This document shows, piece after piece, positions 8,048 through 15,218 of a DNA stretch of 64,000 nucleotides. A program made the position numbers and the translations under genes. The first letter of the stretch is position 1, and each line of letters opens with the position of its first letter. Source of the stretch: Sphaerimonospora cavernae. GTDB lineage: Bacteria > Actinomycetota > Actinomycetes > Streptosporangiales > Streptosporangiaceae. The DNA is taken from positions 62,001 through 126,000 of the forward strand of contig NZ_JBHMQT010000033.1 of NCBI RefSeq assembly GCF_042435035.1. The letters are read 5' to 3'. The notes beneath the pieces are model-generated. The model was not told the origin of the DNA and searched no databases. It saw only the letters and a program-made list of their open reading frames with translations.

Positions 8048-8896
8048 TCATCGCAGTTCAACCTCGGCCCCGCGGTCGGTGAAGATGCCGAGCAGGTCTT
8101 GCAAGGTGATCGCCGGGCCCCAGGATCGCTGGTCGTAGGCCGGGCGGTCATAGCCCGGCACGAGGTGCCGACGGGCCACGTCGGCGTCGCGCCAGATGAG
8201 CCGGAACGGCGGCGCAGCCCCCCACTGACCGCGCAGGCAGTCATCAAGCGCGGAAAGGTTCCAGCCGAAGTAGCCGCCGGGGCCGTTGATGGCCTCACCC
8301 AGAGCGCAGTAAAAGCCCTCGATGTCGGTGACGAACCGGCCGTCGAGGTGGTAGGTGCCTCCGGCGGGCCGGTCAGGCTGCCCGTCGGGGTGGTGGCACA
8401 GGGCCGCGCCGGACCATTGGTGCCGCAGCGCCCGGTCGTAGCCGGCCCACAGGTTGGGCCGGATCGGTCGGCCTATGTGCCACAGTTCCCAGATCGCGCG
8501 GGCACCGCTGGGCAGGGGCTCATAGAGCCCGTCGTCGAGGATGAGGTCGATCAGGCCCGTGCCGAGGCGGGAGGGGCCTGCTCCGGTTACGGTGGCCGAC
8601 ACCATCTTGGCCATGGCCACCGTGCGCCCGCTGCGGTCGACGGCGTGAATCACTGCCCGCAGGTGGCGCCGCCGGGCCGATCGCCGCTCCAGCAGGGCCT
8701 GCAGCGGCGGCTCGGGCCGACAGCCGATCAGGGTGAACTGCTCCGGGACCGGGGGCGGCGCGGGCTCGACGAACAAGCCGTCGATCTCGGCGCACAGCGC
8801 CAGGGGGACGTCGGAGTCGTCCACGCCGCTGCTGCCGTCATCGATCAGCAACCACCGCAGCGGCACATCCTGCCCCCAGGTCCATGCCTGATCCAT
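8048..8896 (-). CDS. Protein with C-terminal barstar-like domain
   Basis: The 282-residue product starts at ATG 8896, where GGAGG sits a few bases upstream; a longer frame to 8926 lacks such a site. The last third (YHLDGRFVTDIEGFYCALGEAINGPGGYFGWNLSALDDCL) matches the barstar fold: a strand, helix, then the Trp-Asn-Leu-(asp/ser)-Ala-Leu-Asp-Cys-Leu segment. The first 180 residues form a separate domain (FTLIGCRPEPPLQALLERR, GTGLIDLILDDGLYEPLPSGARAIWELW) that I do not recognise. Barstar relatives inhibit or bind ribonuclease-like toxins. No barnase-type gene is adjacent, so the partner is unknown. Confidence 0.7.
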   Translation of the reverse strand: MDQAWTWGQDVPLRWLLIDDGSSGVDDSDVPLALCAEIDGLFVEPAPPPVPEQFTLIGCRPEPPLQALLERRSARRRHLRAVIHAVDRSGRTVAMAKMVSATVTGAGPSRLGTGLIDLILDDGLYEPLPSGARAIWELWHIGRPIRPNLWAGYDRALRHQWSGAALCHHPDGQPDRPAGGTYHLDGRFVTDIEGFYCALGEAINGPGGYFGWNLSALDDCLRGQWGAAPPFRLIWRDADVARRHLVPGYDRPAYDQRSWGPAITLQDLLGIFTDRGAEVELR

Positions 8897-8958
8897 CCGG
8901 CCTCCGGTTCGAGATGATGCCGTCACCCGGCCGCGACTCTACTGCCGTTCACTGAGTA

Positions 8959-8988
8959 TCAGTGTTTCTCAGTGTTTCTCAGTGATTT
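8959..8988. repeat. Three tandem 10-bp repeats
   Basis: TCAGTGTTTC occurs twice and is followed by a third near-copy, TCAGTGATTTC, directly upstream of the barstar-like gene. The 8897-9161 gap is otherwise featureless to me and is locally AT-richer than its surroundings. The repeats could be a regulator site or simple slippage. Confidence 0.6.
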
Positions 8989-9161
8989 CGCCCGTTTCCT
9001 GGCGAAGGTCCCCGCCTCCCAATCTCGGGTCTGACTACGTGGTCGTCACACCCCGTCGCCCAGGACAAGAGAACGTTGGGGGCGATAGCAGTCAGGGCCG
9101 CACCGCACCGGTCTTCCTGTCTCTGGCGATCTCGAACTCGGCCGGTTGGTGACGTACGGCC

Positions 9162-10067
9162 CTACTGCTGGGACCATGCGCGGACGAAGGCCGCGACGAC
9201 CTCGCCCAGCTCGTGTCCGGCGTCCTCCTGCAGGAAATGACCGGCGTTCGCGATGACGGGGTGATCGAGGCCGGCCGCGCCGGGGATCGTCTTCTTCAGG
9301 ATCGGCGCCATGCCACCGGTGATCGGGTCCCGGTCGGAGAATGCCACCAGGAATGGCAGGTCGAGCGTGGCGAGGACCGCCCAGGCGGCCCGGTTGGCCG
9401 GCGCGGCGGGATCATCGGGCGTGGTGGGCACCAGGTTCGGCATCGCCCGCGGCCCGGCCTTGTACTCCTCGGCCGGGAACGGCGCGTCATAAGCGCGCAG
9501 GACGGTGTCCGGCAGCGTGGTGACGCACCCGGACCGAACGAGCCGGGCGACGTCGAGCACGGGCGCGTTCCGTACGGTCTCCCGGAACCGGTGCCACACC
9601 TGCGGCATCGGGATGTCACCGGTCGGCAACCCCGTGTTGGCCGCGACGACCCGGGCGAAGCGGTCCGGATGCTCGGCGACGAGCCGCAGCCCGATCAGGC
9701 CACCCCAGTCCTGCCCCACCAGTGTCACGTCCCGCAGGCCGAGCGCGTCGAAGGCGAGCGACCTGACCCACTCCACGTGCCGGGCGTAGGTGTGATCCTC
9801 CACCCTCGACGGCTTGTCCGACCGGCCGAAACCGATCAGATCCGGGGCGATGGCCCGGCAGCCCGCCTCGGCGAGCACCGCCATGACGTGGCGGTAGAGG
9901 AACGACCAGCTCGGCTCGCCGTGCAGGAGCAGCACGACGGGTCCGTCGGCCGGGCCGGCCTCGACGTACGCCATCCGCACGTCACCGGCCACCTCGGCAT
10001 AGCGGGGTTCATAGGGGAAGCCGGGCAGATCGGTGAAGCGCTCCTCGGGAGTACGTAGGACGTCCAT
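9162..10067 (-). CDS. Haloalkane dehalogenase (subfamily I-like) alpha/beta-hydrolase
   Basis: A 301-residue enzyme starting at ATG 10067, which has GAAGGTGG upstream; the longer frame to 10124 lacks support. Signatures of haloalkane dehalogenases are present: HGEPSWSFLYRH (oxyanion region with halide-side Trp), VGQDWGGLIGL with the Asp nucleophile followed by the halide-stabilising Trp, VAFSDRDPITGG with the acid, and IANAGHFLQED with the catalytic His. The enzyme would cleave carbon-halogen bonds hydrolytically in the cytosol. The closely related epoxide hydrolases cannot be excluded, although the DW pair favours a dehalogenase. It is divergent from the GntR operon. Confidence 0.8.
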   Translation of the reverse strand: MDVLRTPEERFTDLPGFPYEPRYAEVAGDVRMAYVEAGPADGPVVLLLHGEPSWSFLYRHVMAVLAEAGCRAIAPDLIGFGRSDKPSRVEDHTYARHVEWVRSLAFDALGLRDVTLVGQDWGGLIGLRLVAEHPDRFARVVAANTGLPTGDIPMPQVWHRFRETVRNAPVLDVARLVRSGCVTTLPDTVLRAYDAPFPAEEYKAGPRAMPNLVPTTPDDPAAPANRAAWAVLATLDLPFLVAFSDRDPITGGMAPILKKTIPGAAGLDHPVIANAGHFLQEDAGHELGEVVAAFVRAWSQQ

Positions 10068-10203
10068 GGGCCCACCTTCCGGAACGTGCGCGCCGGCGGC
10101 CACGCGTTCCGATCCTAGATTCACCCACCGCGGAGCTCCACGCCATCGCTGCCCCGCGGAGTCGGCGAGTGTGATGTAGCAAGATCACCGGGTGGTCTGC
10201 TCC

Positions 10204-10253
10204 TTGACCGGCTTCTTCCATTTACCTAAAGTACTAGCATCGTAGATAAATGG
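10204..10253 (+). promoter_or_regulatory. Promoter and operator of the GntR/ABC operon
   Basis: A -35 TTGACC (10204-10209) and -10 TAAAGT (10227-10232) are 17 bp apart. An inverted repeat with 11-bp arms, one mismatch, CCATTTACCTA (10218-10228) and TAGATAAATGG (10243-10253), covers the -10 and the start point. This is where a YtrA-type repressor would bind to control its own operon. The ribosome site GGAGG at 10252-10256 is inside or next to the right arm. Confidence 0.75.
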
Positions 10254-10261
10254 AGGAAGTG

Positions 10262-10654
10262 GTGATCGAGTTCCACCTGGACGGCAGGTCCGGCGTCTCG
10301 CCGTACCTGCAACTCGTCCAGCAGGTGCGGCACGCGCTGCGGCTGGGCCTGCTGCGTGAGGGCGACCGGCTTCCGACGGTCAAGGAGGTGGTGGCCCAGC
10401 TGGCGATCAACCCCAACACCGTCCTCAAGGCGTACCGGGAACTCGAACACGCCGATCTCGTCGCCGCCCGCCCGGGTGTCGGGACGTTCGTCACCCGGAC
10501 GCTGACCGACGCCACGCTCGCCGCGCACGGACCGCTGCGGCAGGACCTGCGGCGCTGGCTGGACAGGGCCCGCCGGGCCGGCCTCGACGACGAAAGCATC
10601 GAGGCCCTGTTCATGACCACCTTTCGGACCACCGCCAGAGAGGACATAGCGTGA
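10262..10654 (+). CDS. GntR-family regulator, YtrA subfamily
   Basis: GTG 10262 follows GGAGG and yields the classic YtrA opening VIEFHLDGRSGVSPYLQLVQQVRHAL. A winged-helix domain fills residues 10-75 (LPTVKEVVAQLAINPNTVLKAYRELEHADLV is the recognition helix region), followed by a short helical C-terminal dimerisation tail. The protein lacks the large effector domain of other GntR classes, as expected for YtrA. It overlaps the next gene by four bases (GTGA) and heads an operon with an ABC transporter, which it presumably represses until a membrane-active or cell-wall-active compound is sensed. An alternative ATG at 10250 adds four residues. Confidence 0.9.
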   Translation: MIEFHLDGRSGVSPYLQLVQQVRHALRLGLLREGDRLPTVKEVVAQLAINPNTVLKAYRELEHADLVAARPGVGTFVTRTLTDATLAAHGPLRQDLRRWLDRARRAGLDDESIEALFMTTFRTTAREDIA

Positions 10655-11547
10655 CCGCCGTCTTGCGGGCCCGGCACCTGGGCAAGAAGTACCGGCGGGG
10701 CTGGGCGCTGACCGGCTGTGCGCTGGACATCCCGGCCGGGCACGTGACCGGCCTGGTCGGGCCCAACGGCGCGGGGAAGTCGACGCTGCTGAACCTGGCC
10801 GCCGGGATGCTGGCACCGACGACGGGCACGATAGAGGTGTGTGGCGGCATGCCCGGCAGCGGCCCGGCACAGCTGGCGAAGGTCGGCTTCGTCGCCCAGG
10901 ACACCCCCACCTACGCCGGCCTGACCGTGGCCGACCACCTGCGCCTCGGGGCCAGGCTCAACCCGAGCTGGGACGACGCCCTGGCACGCCGCCGGATCGA
11001 GCGGCTCGGCCTGGACCCGGGCCAGCGGGCCGGGAAGCTGTCGGGCGGTCAGCGCGCCCAGCTCGCCCTGACCCTGGGCATCGCCAAGCGACCCGAGCTG
11101 CTGATCCTGGATGAGCCGGTCGCCGCCCTGGACCCGCTCGCCCGGCGGGAGTTCCTGCAGGACCTGATGGAGGCCGTCGCCGAGCACGGACTCAGCGTCG
11201 TGCTGTCCTCCCACCTGGTCGCCGATCTGGAACGCGTCTGCGACCACCTCGTCGTGCTGGTCGCCGGTCAGGTGCGGCTGACAGGAGAGGTCGAGGAGCT
11301 CCTGGCCGCCCATCATCGGTTGAGCGGGCCACGCCGCGATGCCGCCACGCTGCCCGCGGACCAGGAGGTCATCTCGGCCAGCCACACCGACCGGCAGACC
11401 ACGCTGATGATCCGCACCGAGGCGCCCATCCTTGATCCTTCCTGGACCGTCAGCACGGTCGGCCTGGAGGACCTCGTGCTGGCCTACATGAGCCGTCCCG
11501 CCGAGGCCGGCTCCGGCCCGCGCCCCACGCTGGAGGTGCTGCGGTGA
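10651..11547 (+). CDS. ABC transporter ATP-binding protein
   Basis: A 298-residue nucleotide-binding subunit with Walker A GPNGAGKST, a Q-loop (FVAQDTPTY), the signature LSGGQRAQLAL, Walker B LLILDEPVAALDPL and an H-loop (SSHLVADL). The C-terminal 70 residues form an extra domain of the type seen in exporters such as those of the CcmA/YtrB group. It starts at GTG inside the GntR stop codon, and its own stop overlaps the permease start, so the three genes are translationally coupled. Together with the permease it probably forms a drug or peptide exporter. Confidence 0.93.
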   Translation: MTAVLRARHLGKKYRRGWALTGCALDIPAGHVTGLVGPNGAGKSTLLNLAAGMLAPTTGTIEVCGGMPGSGPAQLAKVGFVAQDTPTYAGLTVADHLRLGARLNPSWDDALARRRIERLGLDPGQRAGKLSGGQRAQLALTLGIAKRPELLILDEPVAALDPLARREFLQDLMEAVAEHGLSVVLSSHLVADLERVCDHLVVLVAGQVRLTGEVEELLAAHHRLSGPRRDAATLPADQEVISASHTDRQTTLMIRTEAPILDPSWTVSTVGLEDLVLAYMSRPAEAGSGPRPTLEVLR

Positions 11548-12593
11548 TCTGGCTGACCTGGCGGCAGTTCCGCGCTCAGGCCGCGGCGGTGTACGGCCTC
11601 CTTCTCGTGCTGGCCGCCATCCTCGTGATCGCCGGGCGGCCGCTGTCCGGCGTCGTGCGGCTCACCCCGGCCGACAGCAGGCTGTACTACGCCGGCATCG
11701 TGGCGACGTACCTCCTGCCCGCCGTCATCGGCGTCTTCTGGGGCGCCCCGCTGGTCACCCGGGAGCTGGAGGCCGGCACCCACCGCCTGGTGTGGAACCA
11801 GAGCGTCACCCGGGCCCGGTGGCTGGCCGCAAAACTCGCCCTCACCGGCCTGGCCGCGGTGGCCGCGGCCGGGCTGCTCAGCCTCGCGGTCACCTGGTGG
11901 GCCGGTCCCGTCGACGCCGCCAGCCAGCCGTCCACGGTCCCGGTCGGCGCCGACATCGGCACAGACGTGCCCGACGCCGAGTCCTTCGCCGCGCGGATCT
12001 CGCCGCTGCTGTTCGGCGTGCGCGGGATCACGCCCGTCGGCTATGCCGCCTTCGCCTTCGTGCTCGGTGTCACCGCCGGAATCCTGCTGCGCCGCACCGT
12101 GCCCGCCATGGCCGTCACCCTCGCCGTGTTCGCCGCGGTCCAGATCGCCGTGCCCTTCGCGGTGCGCCCGTACGTGATCCCCGCGGTCCAGCAGACCGTC
12201 ACGATCACACCGGCGAACATCTCGAAGCTGGGGGTGAACAGCTCCGGCGGGGTGGAGGAACTGGCCGTGGCCGGACCACGGGGAGCGTGGGTCCTGGGCA
12301 ACGAGACCGTCGACGCCACCGGACGGGTGGTCACGGCGCCGTCCTGGGTGGCGGCCTGCCTGCTGCCACCGATGCCGTCGGAGCCGCAGGGGCGGGCTTC
12401 CCCCGGTCCGGTGGCCGAGGCCGACCAGGAGTGCCTCACGAAGCTCGCAGACCTCGGTTACCGGCAACGGGTGACCTACCAGCCCGCCGACCGCTTCTGG
12501 GCCCTGCAGGGGATCGAGACAGCGATCTTCCTCGCCCTCTCCGCCCTGCTGGCCTGGCTCTGCCTCCGATGGATCCGCAACCGCGTGTCCTGA
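11544..12593 (+). CDS. ABC transporter permease, ABC-2-like
   Basis: A 349-residue integral membrane protein starting at GTG 11544 within the ATPase stop codon. Hydrophobic helices lie at about residues 15-35, 50-75 (YAGIVATYLLPAVIGVFWGAP), 95-120, 165-190 (YAAFAFVLGVTAGILL), 195-215 and 325-345 (AIFLALSALLAWLCLRW), with a roughly 100-residue outside domain between the fifth and sixth. The TRELEAGTHRLVWNQSVTRARWLAAK stretch is typical of YtrC/YtrD-like permeases of YtrA-controlled operons. The substrate is unknown. Confidence 0.85.
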   Translation: MIWLTWRQFRAQAAAVYGLLLVLAAILVIAGRPLSGVVRLTPADSRLYYAGIVATYLLPAVIGVFWGAPLVTRELEAGTHRLVWNQSVTRARWLAAKLALTGLAAVAAAGLLSLAVTWWAGPVDAASQPSTVPVGADIGTDVPDAESFAARISPLLFGVRGITPVGYAAFAFVLGVTAGILLRRTVPAMAVTLAVFAAVQIAVPFAVRPYVIPAVQQTVTITPANISKLGVNSSGGVEELAVAGPRGAWVLGNETVDATGRVVTAPSWVAACLLPPMPSEPQGRASPGPVAEADQECLTKLADLGYRQRVTYQPADRFWALQGIETAIFLALSALLAWLCLRWIRNRVS

Positions 12594-12642
12594 CCGGTCC
12601 CCCTTCACGTTGCCATCCCCTTTCGAAAGGACCGCTGCCTCC

Positions 12643-13878
12643 ATGAGTCATGCGATCGAACCGCGCCATGCGGCCAGGCGACACGACCGCGGCGGCCTGG
12701 CCGCCGTCACCGGCCTGCTCGCCGTCGTGGCCACAGCCGTCTGCGTGTCCGCCCCCGCCTCGGCCGCGCCTGCCGCCGTCACGCCCACGGCCACGCCGAG
12801 CGGCACGCCGTACCTGCCCAAGCCGACCGGCACGCACCCGGTCGGCACCACGGCCCTCTACCTGAAGGACGCCTCCCGCCCCGACCCGTGGGTTCCCGAG
12901 ATGAAGGCCAGGGAGCTCATGGTCTCCCTGTGGTACCCGGCGAAGTCACCGGGCCGCCACCGGGCGCGGTACATGACACCGAAGGAGTCCGAGCTCCTCT
13001 TGAAGGACGGAGGGATCACCGGAGTGCCGCTGGATCTGCTGAGCAGGACACGGACCAACGCCTTCACCGATGCCCAGCCGGCTGGGCGCAGGTACGGCCT
13101 GCCTCTCGTCGTGCTCTCCCCCGGCCATTCCAAGCCCCGGTCCGAGCTCACTTCGCTGGCCGAGGACCTGGCCAGCAGGGGCTACGTGGTGGCCGCGATC
13201 GACCACACCTACGAGAACGTCGCCACCACCTTCCCCGACGGACGGGTGACCACCTGCGTCACATGCAAGATCAAAAAAGACCCGGCGTGGTGGGAGAAGC
13301 TGGTGAGCAGCCGGGCGGCCGACGTCTCCTTCGTGCTCGACCAGCTCACCGGGTCACACCCGAAGTGGAAAGGCGCCCGGCTGATCAACCGATCCCGGAT
13401 CGCGATGGCCGGCCACTCCGTCGGCGGAGCGAGCGCCATCCCGACAATGATCGAAGACTCCCGCGTGCGCGCCGGAATCGACATCGACGGCATGACGTAC
13501 GCCCCGATCCCGGACAGCGGGCTGTCGCGGCCGTTCCTGTTCCTGGGCAAGCCGTCCTCCAACACCCCCGGATCCGGCGAATCACAGGCCGAGAGCTGGG
13601 AACGTGACTGGAAACTCATGACCGGATGGAAGCGCTGGCTCCTCGTGACCGGGGCCGCGCACACCTCCTTCACCGATCTCGGCGTGCTGGCCGACCAGTT
13701 CGGCATCGACCTCGGCGCCGACATACCCGGCGCCCGATCCATGGAGATCACCCGCAGGTACGTCGCGGCCTTCTTCGACCTGCACCTGCGCCACAGGCGC
13801 CAACCTCTGCTCAGCAAGCCGTCGGCCCGCTACCCCGAGGTCAAGCACTGCTCGGTCGCGACGAAGACCTGCCGTTAG
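12643..13878 (+). CDS. Secreted alpha/beta-hydrolase, platelet-activating-factor-acetylhydrolase-like
   Basis: A 411-residue secreted enzyme. ATG 12643 has GAAAGGA upstream and gives a signal peptide (LAAVTGLLAVVATAVCVSAPASA). The mature part carries VVLSPGHSKPRSEL, the nucleophile elbow GHSVGG, an acidic strand (IDIDGM) and a late His (GAAHTSFTDL), the layout of bacterial PAF-acetylhydrolase/lipase-like esterases. A CVTCKIKK segment may form a disulfide. It would hydrolyse short-chain or oxidised ester substrates outside the cell. It lies 49 bases after the ABC operon on the same strand and may be part of it. It ends in a strong hairpin. Confidence 0.8.
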   Translation: MSHAIEPRHAARRHDRGGLAAVTGLLAVVATAVCVSAPASAAPAAVTPTATPSGTPYLPKPTGTHPVGTTALYLKDASRPDPWVPEMKARELMVSLWYPAKSPGRHRARYMTPKESELLLKDGGITGVPLDLLSRTRTNAFTDAQPAGRRYGLPLVVLSPGHSKPRSELTSLAEDLASRGYVVAAIDHTYENVATTFPDGRVTTCVTCKIKKDPAWWEKLVSSRAADVSFVLDQLTGSHPKWKGARLINRSRIAMAGHSVGGASAIPTMIEDSRVRAGIDIDGMTYAPIPDSGLSRPFLFLGKPSSNTPGSGESQAESWERDWKLMTGWKRWLLVTGAAHTSFTDLGVLADQFGIDLGADIPGARSMEITRRYVAAFFDLHLRHRRQPLLSKPSARYPEVKHCSVATKTCR

Positions 13879-13920
13879 CCGATCAGGCCCGCCTCGTATG
13901 TACTGACCTGGAATGAGAGA

Positions 13921-13948
13921 GGGGGCACGGGCGGATGCCCGTGCCCCC
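13921..13948. terminator. Bidirectional hairpin terminator
   Basis: Perfect 12-bp arms (GGGGGCACGGGC and complement) around a GGAT loop between two convergent genes. There is no U-tract. It would stop the hydrolase transcript and the converging repeat-protein transcript. Confidence 0.85.
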
Positions 13949-13962
13949 TGTCGTCACTGCTT

Positions 13963-14898
13963 TCAGTCACACTCCTCCTCGCTGGACAGGCTGTACGACT
14001 GGCTGGACAGGCCGGACTGGCTCGACCAGCTGGCCTCGCTCAGGCCCGACTGGTGACTGAACGACGCCGGGCTGTTGAAGGACACCTGCCGCGACTCGGT
14101 GACCAGTTGGGTCTCGCTGACCGGGTGGCTCTCGCTCACCAGTCGCGTCTCGCTGACCGGGTGGCTCTCCGTGACCAGCCTGGTCTCGCTGACCGGGTGG
14201 CTCTCCGAGACCAGCCGCGTCTCGCTCACCGGACGCTGGAAGGTGACCTGCTCCGTCACCGGACGCGACTCGGTGACCATCCGCGTGTGCGTGACCGGAC
14301 GCTGGTAGGTGACCCATCGCGTCACCGGACGCGACTCGGTGACCATGTGCGTCTCGGTGACCGGACGCTGGAAGGTGACGTGCCGCGTCACCGGACGCGA
14401 CTCGGTGACCATCCGCGTGTGCGTGACCGGACGCTGGCTGGTGACCATCCGCGTGGTGGTGACCGGACGCTGGCTGGTGACCATCCGCGTGGTGGTGACC
14501 GGACGCTGGGTGGTGACCATCCGCGTGTGAGTGACCGGACGCTGGTAGCTGATCGTGCGTGAGACCGACACCGGATGGGCGTACGAGGCCTCCTCACTGA
14601 TCGTCCGACTGCTGATGGATCCGACCTGGACGGATGCGAGCCGGCTGGAGCCGAGCCGGCTGTAGCCGGACTGACTGATCAGCTCGCCGCTGTACGAGCT
14701 CTCCTGGGCGTATCCGCTCTCCGATTCCTCCTCGCCGTATCCGTAGGCGCCGGGGATCGCCGCGCTGGGCGAGGCCACCGCCGCCGCCAGACTCGGAGTG
14801 TGGGTGGTCGTCGAGGCCGAGGCCGCCGTCGCGGGCCAGAGCGCGACAATTCCGAGTACCGCCGGACCGAGCAGTAATGAGAATCGATTGCCGTGCAT
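13963..14898 (-). CDS. Secreted tandem-repeat protein (10/12-residue RPVTxTRMV repeats)
   Basis: A 311-residue protein starting at ATG 14898 with GAGGAG eight bases upstream. A signal peptide (LLLGPAVLGIVALWPATAASA) is followed by a Ser/Tyr/Glu-rich linker, then about fourteen tandem units of 12 residues (QRPVTTTRMVTS type) or 10 residues (SRPVTRHVTF type) at roughly residues 110-265. A Ser-rich tail ending EEECD follows. Arg/His and hydrophobic residues alternate with Thr, which suggests stacked beta strands. I know of no characterised function. A surface or matrix fibre, or a scaffold, is a guess. The gene is single and flanked by hairpins. Confidence 0.75.
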   Translation of the reverse strand: MHGNRFSLLLGPAVLGIVALWPATAASASTTTHTPSLAAAVASPSAAIPGAYGYGEEESESGYAQESSYSGELISQSGYSRLGSSRLASVQVGSISSRTISEEASYAHPVSVSRTISYQRPVTHTRMVTTQRPVTTTRMVTSQRPVTTTRMVTSQRPVTHTRMVTESRPVTRHVTFQRPVTETHMVTESRPVTRWVTYQRPVTHTRMVTESRPVTEQVTFQRPVSETRLVSESHPVSETRLVTESHPVSETRLVSESHPVSETQLVTESRQVSFNSPASFSHQSGLSEASWSSQSGLSSQSYSLSSEEECD

Positions 14899-15177
14899 AG
14901 AGATACTCCTCTTCGATCAGATCGCATTGGGCGATCAGCTCGTATCTCAATCGTTGGCACCGCTGTCCGAGCACGTCCAGCCAAATTGACTGTTCCTGGG
15001 ACGACCAGATCATCATTCCGGGTATTTCGATGGGCATGCGCTGGCTTCCGCCGCCCCGTGATGGCGCTGGGCTTGCCTCGTCATTTCGAACACGATGCAT
15101 TCGGTCCGCTGGCGGCATGTTTGCCGGTCCCGCCTTGCGGTTTTACCCAAACACCCGCACAATTGTTTCTTCTTAAT

Positions 15178-15203
15178 ATCGGGGAAGCCGCGGCTTCCCC
15201 GAT
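15178..15203. terminator. 26-bp perfect palindrome after icmF
   Basis: ATCGGGGAAGCCGCGGCTTC followed by CCCGAT is fully self-complementary and starts 16 bases past the icmF stop. It has no U-tract on the minus strand but is the only strong hairpin there. The rest of the 14899-15218 gap is AT-richer. It holds the ribosome site of the repeat-protein gene and probably that gene's promoter, although no hexamers are clear. Confidence 0.65.
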
Positions 15204-15218
15204 CAGGCGTCGCTTTCG

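Noticed and set aside
13262..13275. Further copy of the 53-bp array motif (ATGCAAGATCAA)
   Set aside because: It lies inside the secreted hydrolase coding sequence (CKIKK) with no phased neighbours, so it is most likely chance.
14594..15118. Minus-strand open frame upstream of the repeat protein
   Set aside because: It overlaps the repeat-protein gene in another register and becomes Arg/Gly-rich there. Only a short middle part (SSQEQSIWLDVLGQRCQ) looks protein-like, which is not enough.
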